Shown here: one piece after another, positions 8,497 through 16,534 of the stretch
Layout of the letters: every line of letters starts with the position of its first letter
Numbering within the stretch: position 1 is the stretch's first letter
Origin: Halanaerobium salsuginis
GTDB taxonomy: Bacteria > Bacillota > Halanaerobiia > Halanaerobiales > Halanaerobiaceae
Assembly (NCBI RefSeq): GCF_900114545.1
Contig: NZ_FOTI01000001.1
Location: 1-64,000 of the forward strand
DNA: 64,000 nt
Reading direction: 5' to 3'
Position numbers and translations under genes: made by a program
Notes under the pieces: generated by a model
What the model was told of the DNA's origin: nothing
Databases searched by the model: none
What the model saw: the letters and a program-made list of their open reading frames with translations, nothing else

Positions 8497-9267
8497 ATGA
8501 AACTTTTTTTAAACAGTGAGTTAACTAATAAAGCAGTTAAAGCAATTGCTGAATTTGATTTAATTAAAGCTGGAGATCGAATAGCTGTCGGATTATCTGG
8601 GGGCAAAGATAGCAATTTCTTGCTTTATGTGTTGAGATTATTACAGCTTAATTTTAAAATAGATTTTAATTTAACAGCTATCCATGTTGAACCTGGTTTT
8701 AAAACAACTTTTCTTAATAAATTAAGTGATTTTTGCCAGCAGTTAGGTGTTGATTTAACAGTTATTGAAACTAAAATTGCTGAATATATTAATCAAACAA
8801 CAGATAATAGTCCCTGTGCTAAGTGCTCTTATTTTAGAAAAGGGGCAATAATTAATCATTTAAATCAAAATAATTTTAATAAAGTAGCTTTTGGACATCA
8901 TCTTGATGATGTTGTAGAAACTTTTTTGCTTAGTTTATTCTATTCTGGTCAACTTAAAACTTTACAACCTAATCGTTATCTGGATCAAAATCGGGTTAGT
9001 ATTATCCGTCCTTTAATTTATTTAAGAGAAGAAGAGATTAAAACAGCTGTTAAAGCTAAAGGAATAGAAGTTTTAGCAAGTAATTGTCCCTATGATAAAA
9101 AAACTACTCGAGCTAATATTAGAAATGATTTTGCTAAGTATTTTACTGATCAGCTATTGTTTGCTAATCTAATTTCAGCAATGAGGAATAATCATAATTC
9201 AGAACTATGGCCTGAAGAAATGGATTATAATCTTTTAAAAACTAAGATGAATAATTATTGGCATTAA
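8497..9267 (+). CDS. ttcA: TtcA-like tRNA thiolation enzyme (PP-loop ATPase)
   Basis: A 256-residue adenine nucleotide alpha hydrolase with the PP-loop LSGGKDSNF near residue 34, a CxxC motif (PCAKCSYF) near residue 106 and a third cysteine in ASNCPYD near residue 195. These are the cysteines that hold the iron-sulfur cluster in TtcA, which makes 2-thiocytidine at tRNA position 32. A related TtcA-like thiolase with another target base is possible. ATG follows GGAGTAGG. A new transcription unit follows. Confidence 0.75.
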   Translation: MKLFLNSELTNKAVKAIAEFDLIKAGDRIAVGLSGGKDSNFLLYVLRLLQLNFKIDFNLTAIHVEPGFKTTFLNKLSDFCQQLGVDLTVIETKIAEYINQTTDNSPCAKCSYFRKGAIINHLNQNNFNKVAFGHHLDDVVETFLLSLFYSGQLKTLQPNRYLDQNRVSIIRPLIYLREEEIKTAVKAKGIEVLASNCPYDKKTTRANIRNDFAKYFTDQLLFANLISAMRNNHNSELWPEEMDYNLLKTKMNNYWH

Positions 9268-9287
9268 TCTGCCGGGGGGTTCCAAAG

Positions 9288-11378
9288 ATGTCAGCAAAAA
9301 GTAATGATTTTTTACTTAAAAAATTGAATTTTACTAAGAAAAGATTAAATTCTATTTATCAACAGTCACCACTTGCTTTTATCTCCTGGAATCGAGCAGG
9401 GGATATAATTGATTTAAATAATGCAGCAGTTAAACTTTTAGGCTGGCGAAAAAAAGAATTAATAAATAGAGACTTTATTTCAACTATCATTGCTGAAGAA
9501 GATCGTGATGTCTGGCGTAACTGGGAAAATGGTACCCTTGAACAGCTGCCAGCAGATTTAGTTAGTAAAGCAGTTCAAAAAAATGGTGAATTAATTACCT
9601 GTACCTGGAATAATGCCATTATTGAAGAAGATAATAATGTTGAGGAAGTTATTTCTATTGCTGAAAATCTGAGTAATGAACTGGAAAAAGAATTTAAAAT
9701 GATGAAATTAGTTAAAGCAATTAATGAAACTGATAATTGGGTAGTCATTACTGATCAGAATGGAATAATTGAGTATGCAAATACAACTGTAAAAGATATA
9801 ACTGGTTATGAAAATGAAGAGTTAATTGGTAAAAATCCTGTTGTTTTTAAATCGGGCAAGCATCAGCAGGAATTTTATGCTAATCTCTGGCAAACTATAA
9901 AAAGTGGTGAAGTCTTTAATGATGTAATTATCAATAAAAAGAAAAACGGGGAATTATTTTATTCTGAACAGACGATAACTCCGATCAAAGATCACAATAA
10001 TAAAATTATCAATTATATTTCTGTGGGCAGGGATATAACTCAGAATGAAAAATTAAAAAGAAAGATTGAATATCTGGCTAATTATGATATTATTTTTAAT
10101 ATTCCCAATCGAAAAGCTCTTAATGAAAAAATTGATAATTTAATTACACTTAATAATGACTCTGAACATAAGTTAGCAGTACTTGTAGTCAATATTAATC
10201 GGATTAAATACTTAAATGATATTTATGGCCAGGAAGATGAAAAATGCTTAATTAGTTTAGTTACAAATTTGATGAATCAACAAATCAAAAAAGAAATTAA
10301 TAGCATTAAACTAGATAACGATAATTATGTTTCTTATCTTGGCGGCGATAATTTTGCTATGCTGCTTAATGTAAATCGGAATGCTAATTTAATTTATAAG
10401 TTTGCTGAAACTATTTTAGGCCTTTTTGTTAATGCTCTTACTTGTAATAATGAACCATTTATGCTAAATGCTAAGATAGGGATTTCAATTTACCCTGATG
10501 ATTGTATAAGTTCTAAAAGTCTGGTTTCAAATGCAGAGATAGCTCTAATTAATATTGAAGAAAATGATTATGCTTTTTTTGATGAAGAAATGAACCTTGA
10601 AATTAAGGCTTACACTAGATTAGAAGCCAAGCTGGATCGAGCAATTAAGAATGATGAATTCATAGTTTATTATCAGCCATATTATACTGGGAGTGGAAGG
10701 CTTTTTGCAATGGAGGCGCTTCTGCGCTGGCATGATCCTGAACGTGGGATTATTGCACCAGCTGAGTTTATGCCTATTTTAGAAAATTCTTTACTTATTA
10801 AAAGAGTTGGTTTAATAGTTATAAAGAAGGTTACTTTTGCAATTAAACAATGGCTGGAAAAAGGATTTCCAGTTGTTCCTGTTTCAATTAATCTTTCTAC
10901 TAAGCAGCTGGAAGATTTAAATCATCTCCATAAAATTTATAAAATTATTAAAAAAAGTTTAATTAAAAATGAGCTGATAAAATTTGAAATAACTGAGTCT
11001 GGTGTAATGCGAGATGTAGATTACAGTTTAAAAATAATGGAACAAATGAAGCAGAAGGGTTTTGCTATTTCAATAGATGATTTTGGCACAGGATACTCTT
11101 CTTTTAGTTATTTACAAAAATTTCCGATAGATTACTTAAAAATTGATCTTAGTTTTATTAGAAATATGACTTTAAATACTGATAGTAAAAATATTGTAGA
11201 ATCAATTATAAATATTGCTCATTTATTAAACTTAAAAACTATTGCTGAAGGTATAGAAAAGGAACTTGAATTAGAATTATTAAATAAAATGGGAAATGAT
11301 TATATTCAGGGTTATTATTTTAATCCACCAGTAGCAGAAGCTAAGATAACTGAATTTTATCAGCAGAATAATTTTTAA
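9288..11378 (+). CDS. PAS-PAS-GGDEF-EAL protein, probable cyclic-di-GMP phosphodiesterase
   Basis: A protein of about 696 residues with two PAS domains (about 25-125 and 140-255), a GGDEF domain (about 265-420) and an EAL domain (about 430-690). The GGDEF signature is degenerate (LGGDNFAML), so cyclase activity is doubtful. The EAL residues look complete: EALLRW, SINLS, FEITES, DDFGTGYSS, YLKID, IAEGIE and YIQGYY. It should hydrolyse c-di-GMP, with the GGDEF part perhaps acting as a GTP sensor. No membrane segment is seen. ATG at 9288 follows GGGGGGT; an upstream TTG at 9258 overlaps ttcA and is unlikely. Confidence 0.88.
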   Translation: MSAKSNDFLLKKLNFTKKRLNSIYQQSPLAFISWNRAGDIIDLNNAAVKLLGWRKKELINRDFISTIIAEEDRDVWRNWENGTLEQLPADLVSKAVQKNGELITCTWNNAIIEEDNNVEEVISIAENLSNELEKEFKMMKLVKAINETDNWVVITDQNGIIEYANTTVKDITGYENEELIGKNPVVFKSGKHQQEFYANLWQTIKSGEVFNDVIINKKKNGELFYSEQTITPIKDHNNKIINYISVGRDITQNEKLKRKIEYLANYDIIFNIPNRKALNEKIDNLITLNNDSEHKLAVLVVNINRIKYLNDIYGQEDEKCLISLVTNLMNQQIKKEINSIKLDNDNYVSYLGGDNFAMLLNVNRNANLIYKFAETILGLFVNALTCNNEPFMLNAKIGISIYPDDCISSKSLVSNAEIALINIEENDYAFFDEEMNLEIKAYTRLEAKLDRAIKNDEFIVYYQPYYTGSGRLFAMEALLRWHDPERGIIAPAEFMPILENSLLIKRVGLIVIKKVTFAIKQWLEKGFPVVPVSINLSTKQLEDLNHLHKIYKIIKKSLIKNELIKFEITESGVMRDVDYSLKIMEQMKQKGFAISIDDFGTGYSSFSYLQKFPIDYLKIDLSFIRNMTLNTDSKNIVESIINIAHLLNLKTIAEGIEKELELELLNKMGNDYIQGYYFNPPVAEAKITEFYQQNNF

Positions 11379-11444
11379 ATAAGTAAAATGTTATTTAATC
11401 AAACTTTAATCTGTTAAATTTTTAGTCGAATTTATAGAATAATT

Positions 11445-11481
11445 AAGCCTCTTCCAATTTTTAAAATTGGAAGAGGCTTTT
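11445..11481. terminator. Terminator between two converging transcription units
   Basis: The arms aagcctcttccaattt and aaattggaagaggctt form a near-perfect long stem between the EAL gene and the minus-strand NhaC gene. It ends in TTTT on the plus strand and could stop transcripts from both sides. Confidence 0.8.
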
Positions 11482-11510
11482 AGATTTATATTATTATATT
11501 GTACAACTAG

Positions 11511-13046
11511 CTATGCTTCAGCTTTTTTACCAAAGAAATTAACTATTAAATAAAGAACTATAAGTGCAACTGGTAATGAATAAAAAGCAGGGACACCAAA
11601 ACCAGCTGGGAGAAAGCCAAATAAAGCAGCAACTGCTCCTACAGTTAAAGCATAGGGCATTTGAGTAGTAACATGATCCATATGATCAACTGCTGAAGCA
11701 GTTGAAGACATAATAGTTGTATCAGAGATAGGCGAACAGTGATCACCCATTACTCCAGCAGTTAAAACTGCTGCAATAGTTGGCAGCATAGGAATTCCAA
11801 TTGAATTAGCCAGAGGAATCGCCAATGGCATTACAATTGCTACTGTTCCCCAGGAACTACCGATAGTAAAGGCGATAAAGGAAGCCATTATAAAAAGGAG
11901 TGCCGGGACTATTTGGGGCATAATATTTCCCTGCAGCAGTGAAACTAAATAATTAGCAGTACCAAGATCATCAGTAACACTACCAATTGACCAGGCAAGA
12001 ATTAAAATTAAACAGGCAATAAACATTGACTTTGCTCCATCAATCCAACCTGCAACTATTTCTTCAATTCCAATAATTCTTTTAATAAGAGCTAATCCAC
12101 CAGCTAGGAAGCTCCCTATAATAGAAGCCCAGAGGAGAACAACACTAGCATCAGCATTACCATATGCATCCTGAATTGAAACACCGGTTTCCAGACCTCC
12201 TCCATTATACCAGAGACCGATAATTGTAACAGCAATTACCCCAAGAATTGGCACAAAAGAATTAAAGAAGCTAAAGCTTTTACCTTCCGGTTGCTCTATT
12301 TCTTCCATTTCTTTAGAAACCATTGGAGTAGAACCAGGACGTAATGTTTCTCCAGTTTGGCGAGCTCTTTTTTCTGCTGCAAGCATTGGGCCAAAATCTT
12401 TACCAGTAAAAATAATAATTAAGGCAAATCCCAGGGCAAGTATACTATAGAAACGAAAAGGTATTGTCTGTACAAAAGTAGAGTATGCACTTGCCTGAAT
12501 TCCTAATGCATCAAACCCATCTTTAATTAAGCCAACTTCGAAAGCAATCCAGGTAGAAATTGGTACAATACTAGAAACAGCTGCAGCTGTTAGATCAACT
12601 ATAAAAGCTAATTTTTCTCGAGAAATTTTCATTTTATCTGTAATAGGACGCATAGTATTGCCAACAATTAAAGTATTTGCATAATCATCAAAGAAAATTA
12701 AAACTCCCATAATCCAGGCTGCTAATTTTGTTTTAAGAACAGAGTTAGCGCGTTCAGCAACGTATTCTCCAATGGCAATAATGCCGCCGGATTTATTGAT
12801 AATTCCAATCATACCTCCCATTGCAAGTAGGAAAAGAATTATACCTGCATTCCACGAATCAGCCAGTGAAGCCAATACATAATTATCCAGTGTGTGCATG
12901 AATGCAAGGATGGGGTTATAATGATTAATAACCAGTGCTCCTGAAAAAATACCTAAAAATAAAGACAAAACAACCTGTTTACTCCACCAGGCAAGTAAAA
13001 TTGCCAGCAGAGGTGGTAAAAGTGAAATAAGACCGTAACTATCCAT
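11511..13046 (-). CDS. NhaC-family carrier (Na+/H+ antiporter superfamily, possible LysW-type lysine transporter)
   Basis: A 511-residue polytopic membrane protein with about 11-12 hydrophobic helices and the NhaC signatures FFDDYANTLIVG, GDHCSPISDTT and SSWGTVAIVMPL. Annotation pipelines would call it a Na+/H+ antiporter. It is the last gene of the operon whose leader is a lysine riboswitch (18300-18545). NhaC-superfamily genes under lysine riboswitches have been proposed as lysine importers (LysW). Lysine or lysine-derivative transport is therefore a serious alternative, although sequence alone cannot separate the two. It lies 21 bases after the amidohydrolase gene, with GGAGGT before ATG. 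Confidence 0.8.
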   Translation of the reverse strand: MDSYGLISLLPPLLAILLAWWSKQVVLSLFLGIFSGALVINHYNPILAFMHTLDNYVLASLADSWNAGIILFLLAMGGMIGIINKSGGIIAIGEYVAERANSVLKTKLAAWIMGVLIFFDDYANTLIVGNTMRPITDKMKISREKLAFIVDLTAAAVSSIVPISTWIAFEVGLIKDGFDALGIQASAYSTFVQTIPFRFYSILALGFALIIIFTGKDFGPMLAAEKRARQTGETLRPGSTPMVSKEMEEIEQPEGKSFSFFNSFVPILGVIAVTIIGLWYNGGGLETGVSIQDAYGNADASVVLLWASIIGSFLAGGLALIKRIIGIEEIVAGWIDGAKSMFIACLILILAWSIGSVTDDLGTANYLVSLLQGNIMPQIVPALLFIMASFIAFTIGSSWGTVAIVMPLAIPLANSIGIPMLPTIAAVLTAGVMGDHCSPISDTTIMSSTASAVDHMDHVTTQMPYALTVGAVAALFGFLPAGFGVPAFYSLPVALIVLYLIVNFFGKKAEA

Positions 13047-13067
13047 TAATTTATTACCTCCAAATTA

Positions 13068-14669
13068 TTAATTCCAGACTAGATTACCATTTACAACAGT
13101 TCCAGCAACCTCAATATCTTTAATTTTTGTTTCGGATATTTTATATGGATTGCCTGCTAAAATAGTAAAGTCAGCCAGATAATCTTCTTTAATCTGACCA
13201 ATTTCGTTTTCTTTAAAACAATTATAAGCTGCATTTTTAGTATATAATTTTAAAGCATCAGTAAGGGTAAGTTTTTGCCAGGGTAACCAACCTCCTTCAG
13301 GTTTATTATTTTTATCCTGCCTATTGACTGCACAGGAAATTCCCCAGAGAGGGGCAGGAGTTTCAATTGGGCAGTCAGATCCACCAGCAGCATTAATTCC
13401 TAAATCAAACATAGTTTTCCAGGCATAACTTAATATCTCGCGTTCTTTACCAACTCTCTTGGCAACTATTTGCCAGTCTGTTGCTGTAAAAGCAGGTTGA
13501 ATATCTGCTGAAATATTTAATTCAGCCATTTTATTTAATAACTTATAGTCACTAATTTGACAGTGCACAATTCTATTCCTAAGCTGCTGATTAAATTTTG
13601 GCTGTAATTGACCAAGAATAGCTAAATAAACTTCTAAAGTACGATCACCGATTGCATGGCAGGCAACCTGTAAATTATTTTTAAAGGCTGTTTCAATCAA
13701 ATTATACATCTCTTGATAACTATATGCCAGTTTTCCTTTGTTATTGGGTTGATCATGATAATTTTTTCTTAAAGCTGCTGTGCCAGCACCTAAAGAACCA
13801 TCAGCTAAGATTTTTAAAGGACCAAGTGTTAAATAATCACTATATTTACTGAGTGAATTTTTGGATAAAAACTCTCTTATTTCAGCAGGTGTTTTAAGAC
13901 GCAGCTGTAAGTTGAATTTAATCGGTAAATTATTTTCATCAGCTAGTTCATAATAAGCCTGCATAACTTTTTGATAACCGGCATTTGTACTGGCTAAATC
14001 GTCTGTCTGGACATGAGTAAGCCCCATTTTTCTGAGCTTTTTAGCAGCTTTTAATATGTGAGACTTAATTCCAGATACATCAAGATTATCGCGCCATTTA
14101 TAAACTAACTCGAGAGCATTTTCAGCAAAGATACCAGTTAAAGAACCTGATTCATCTTTACCAATTTTACCACCAGTAACTTCTGTTTTAGCAGATATAT
14201 CTAATAAATTTAAAGCTTTAGAGTTTACTACTGCAAGATGACCACAAGTTCGTGTAAGAACAATGGGAATCTGTTTACTTGCCTGATCAAGATCAAATCT
14301 ATTTGGCATTCTTTTTTCTTTAAAAAGTTCTTGATTCCACCCCCAGCCAAAAACCCATTGCTCAGCTTTAACATCATTTTTAGCAAGATAGTTTTTGGTT
14401 AACTCTATTAACTCAGCAATTGAGCTAACACCATTTAAATCAATTATGTTGAGATTCATACCAAAATTAAGTACATGGAGATGACTATCATTAAAGCCAG
14501 GCAGCATTGTCTTACCAGCCAAGTTGATTAACTCAGCTTCTGGGGCTGATTCAACATTTAAAGCTATTATTTTGTTCGCTTCTATTAAAACATTATTGGC
14601 AATGGGCTGTTCAGCTGACATTGTATAAATATTTCCATTATAAAATAATTTTTTTTGCAATCTAATCAT
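13068..14669 (-). CDS. YtcJ-like metal-dependent amidohydrolase
   Basis: A 533-residue member of the Amidohydro_3/YtcJ group, predicted cytoplasmic. Metal-site signatures are visible: NDSHLHVLNFG near residue 60, CHAIGDRT near 333, the HCQ motif near 360, and GGSDCPIETP near 430. Family members cleave amide or N-acyl bonds in varied small molecules. Its start overlaps the dppC stop by 4 bases (ATGA), showing translational coupling to the permease. With the lysine riboswitch upstream, a reasonable inference is that it frees lysine from an imported conjugate. The substrate is not known. Confidence 0.8.
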   Translation of the reverse strand: MIRLQKKLFYNGNIYTMSAEQPIANNVLIEANKIIALNVESAPEAELINLAGKTMLPGFNDSHLHVLNFGMNLNIIDLNGVSSIAELIELTKNYLAKNDVKAEQWVFGWGWNQELFKEKRMPNRFDLDQASKQIPIVLTRTCGHLAVVNSKALNLLDISAKTEVTGGKIGKDESGSLTGIFAENALELVYKWRDNLDVSGIKSHILKAAKKLRKMGLTHVQTDDLASTNAGYQKVMQAYYELADENNLPIKFNLQLRLKTPAEIREFLSKNSLSKYSDYLTLGPLKILADGSLGAGTAALRKNYHDQPNNKGKLAYSYQEMYNLIETAFKNNLQVACHAIGDRTLEVYLAILGQLQPKFNQQLRNRIVHCQISDYKLLNKMAELNISADIQPAFTATDWQIVAKRVGKEREILSYAWKTMFDLGINAAGGSDCPIETPAPLWGISCAVNRQDKNNKPEGGWLPWQKLTLTDALKLYTKNAAYNCFKENEIGQIKEDYLADFTILAGNPYKISETKIKDIEVAGTVVNGNLVWN

Positions 14670-15484
14670 CCTTTTTTATGAGGGTCTAAATAATCTCTAA
14701 TACCATCACCCATTAAATTTAGACCTAAAATTGTTAAAACAATTGCTATACCTGGATAAATCATAATCCAGGGGGCAGTCCAGATATAATCTTTTCCATT
14801 ACTTAACATTGTACCCCAGCTTGGAGTAGGTGGTTGAGCACCAATCCCCAGAAAACTTAAACTTGACTCAATTAAAATAGCTGAAGCAACTCCAAAAGTT
14901 GCTATAACAAGGACTGGACCAATGATGTTAGGTAATATATGTTTGAAAATAATTCTTTTGTTAGAAGCTCCTAATGCTCTGGCAGCAGAGATAAATTCTT
15001 TTTCTTTAATAGCTAAAGTTTGAGCTCTAGTAACTCGACATGTGTAAGTCCAGAGAGTAAAACCAAGTGCAATAAAAATATTAATTAAACCCGGACCAAG
15101 GACTGCCATAATTGCCAAAGCAAGTATTAAAGACGGAATTGAAAGCATTAAGTTAGTAATATTCATAATTAGATCATCTATTTTTCCGCCAAAATAGCCA
15201 GCTATAAGCCCCATTAAAACTCCAACAAAAGTATTAATTATTTGAGTAACCAGACCAATTGTTAAAGAAATTCGTGCTCCATAAATTATACGACTAAAAA
15301 TATCGCGTCCCTGTCTATCAGTTCCAAAGATAAACTGATCTCCTGGTTGCTCAAGACTATTAAGAAGATTGGCATCATCAATCGGATCATATGGCGCCAG
15401 TAGAGGAGCGAAAATAGCTGTTAGAATTACGGCTGCTGTGATAAAAACTCCTAAATATAATTGCGGATTCTGCTTAAACTTAAT
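14666..15484 (-). CDS. dppC: Peptide-type ABC transporter permease DppC/OppC, apparent AUU start
   Basis: A protein of about 272 residues of the binding-protein-dependent permease family. It contains GTDRQGRDIFSRIIYGAR, the EAA loop (ARALGASNKRIIFKHILPN) and the end FLGIGAQPPTPSWGTML. The first in-frame ATG (15214) would delete the amino membrane helix and the GTDRQGRD motif. Upstream the frame is open to a stop at 15527-15529 but has no ATG, GTG or TTG. A strong AAGGGAGGT at 15500-15492 sits 7-8 bases before an ATT codon at 15484, which I take as the start. The operon lacks DppD/DppF ATPases. Confidence 0.82.
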   Translation of the reverse strand: MKFKQNPQLYLGVFITAAVILTAIFAPLLAPYDPIDDANLLNSLEQPGDQFIFGTDRQGRDIFSRIIYGARISLTIGLVTQIINTFVGVLMGLIAGYFGGKIDDLIMNITNLMLSIPSLILALAIMAVLGPGLINIFIALGFTLWTYTCRVTRAQTLAIKEKEFISAARALGASNKRIIFKHILPNIIGPVLVIATFGVASAILIESSLSFLGIGAQPPTPSWGTMLSNGKDYIWTAPWIMIYPGIAIVLTILGLNLMGDGIRDYLDPHKKG

Positions 15485-15555
15485 TGTTAAGACCTCCCTT
15501 ATAAGTAGATTAACTAAATTTAATAGCTAGAGTTGAAATAAATTGCAAGATAAAT

Positions 15556-16488
15556 TTAAGAATATGATATTCTGGGATCTAAAAAAGCATAAAGGAGATC
15601 AACAGTTAGATTAATTACAATAAAGCCAATTGCAAAAACTAGAATACAGCCCTGCATTGCTGGAATATCTCGTTTGAAAATAGAATTAACAACTAAAACA
15701 CCAATTCCTGGCCAGGCAAAAACTTTTTCTACAACTACAGTATTAGCTAAAATTGTACCAAGCTGCAGACCAATTATTGTAATAATTGAAGTTAAGGCAT
15801 TTCTTAATATATGTTTAAAGTTTACTTTTAATTGAGAAATTCCTTTTGCTTTAGCTGTTCTAACGTGATCATGATTTATTTCATCTAGTACAGCTGATCT
15901 AGTTGTTCTGGCAATAAGAGCTATCATTGGAATACTTAAAGTTAAAGCAGGTAAAATTAAATAAGTAAAAGCGCCATTACCAGTTCCAGCTGCAGGTAAA
16001 ATATTTTTAATAACAGCAAAATAATACATTAACATTAGTCCTAACCAGAAACGAGGCATTGAAATACCTAATATTGCAATTACCATTAATATAATATCAA
16101 GTAGTTTGCCGCGATTTAAAGCTGCAATAAAACCAAGAGAAATTCCTACAATTACTGCTAATAAAAAGGCAATAAAGACTATTTTTAAAGTATTAATTAA
16201 TTTAGGGAATAATAATTTAGTAACTGCTGTTGAAGTACGATATGAAGTTCCTAAGTCACCATGTAATAGATTTTTTATGTAAGTGAAATAACGAATTGCT
16301 AATGGCTGATCAAGTCCCCATTTAGCTCTAATATTAGCAATTACTGCTTCATTTTTAGCCATTCTTAAATCACCAGCCAGTAAAGCTGCATCACCGGGAA
16401 GGACATTCATGACAAAAAATAAGATTGTTAAGAGGACAAAAATTGTAATAATTGCCTGGATAATTCTTCTGCTAAAATACTTTAACAT
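15556..16488 (-). CDS. dppB: Peptide-type ABC transporter permease DppB/OppB
   Basis: A 310-residue inner-membrane permease with about six helices. Its features are typical of DppB: amino end KYFSRRIIQAI, PGDAALLAGD, WGLDQPLAIRYFTYI, and the EAA loop region HVRTAKAKGISQLKVNFKHILRN (residues about 208-230, quoted only as location). It pairs with the dppC product to form the membrane channel. Only a weak GGAAA precedes ATG, and it lies in a hairpin. A full AGGAGGTG overlaps the upstream gene's stop codon and may serve this start across the hairpin. The gap to dppC is about 70 bases. Confidence 0.9.
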   Translation of the reverse strand: MLKYFSRRIIQAIITIFVLLTILFFVMNVLPGDAALLAGDLRMAKNEAVIANIRAKWGLDQPLAIRYFTYIKNLLHGDLGTSYRTSTAVTKLLFPKLINTLKIVFIAFLLAVIVGISLGFIAALNRGKLLDIILMVIAILGISMPRFWLGLMLMYYFAVIKNILPAAGTGNGAFTYLILPALTLSIPMIALIARTTRSAVLDEINHDHVRTAKAKGISQLKVNFKHILRNALTSIITIIGLQLGTILANTVVVEKVFAWPGIGVLVVNSIFKRDIPAMQGCILVFAIGFIVINLTVDLLYAFLDPRISYS

Positions 16489-16496
16489 TTTAATTT

Positions 16497-16524
16497 CCAG
16501 AAACAGCCTTTAGGCTGTTTCTGG
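16497..16524 (-). promoter_or_regulatory. Perfect 12-bp intercistronic stem-loop between binding protein and permease genes
   Basis: CCAGAAACAGCC pairs perfectly with GGCTGTTTCTGG around a 4-base loop. There is no T-run, so it is not a terminator. A strong AGGAGGTG at 16536-16529 lies just before the stem and the dppB ATG (16488) 8 bases after it. Folding would bring the ribosome site to about 12 bases from the start codon. The stem may also protect the 3' end of the binding-protein mRNA. Confidence 0.7.
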
Positions 16525-16534
16525 GATACACCTC

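Noticed and set aside
14666-15214. dppC as a truncated permease starting at ATG 15214
   Set aside because: Conserved permease motifs (GTDRQGRD and the first helix) continue in frame upstream to 15484, behind a strong ribosome site.
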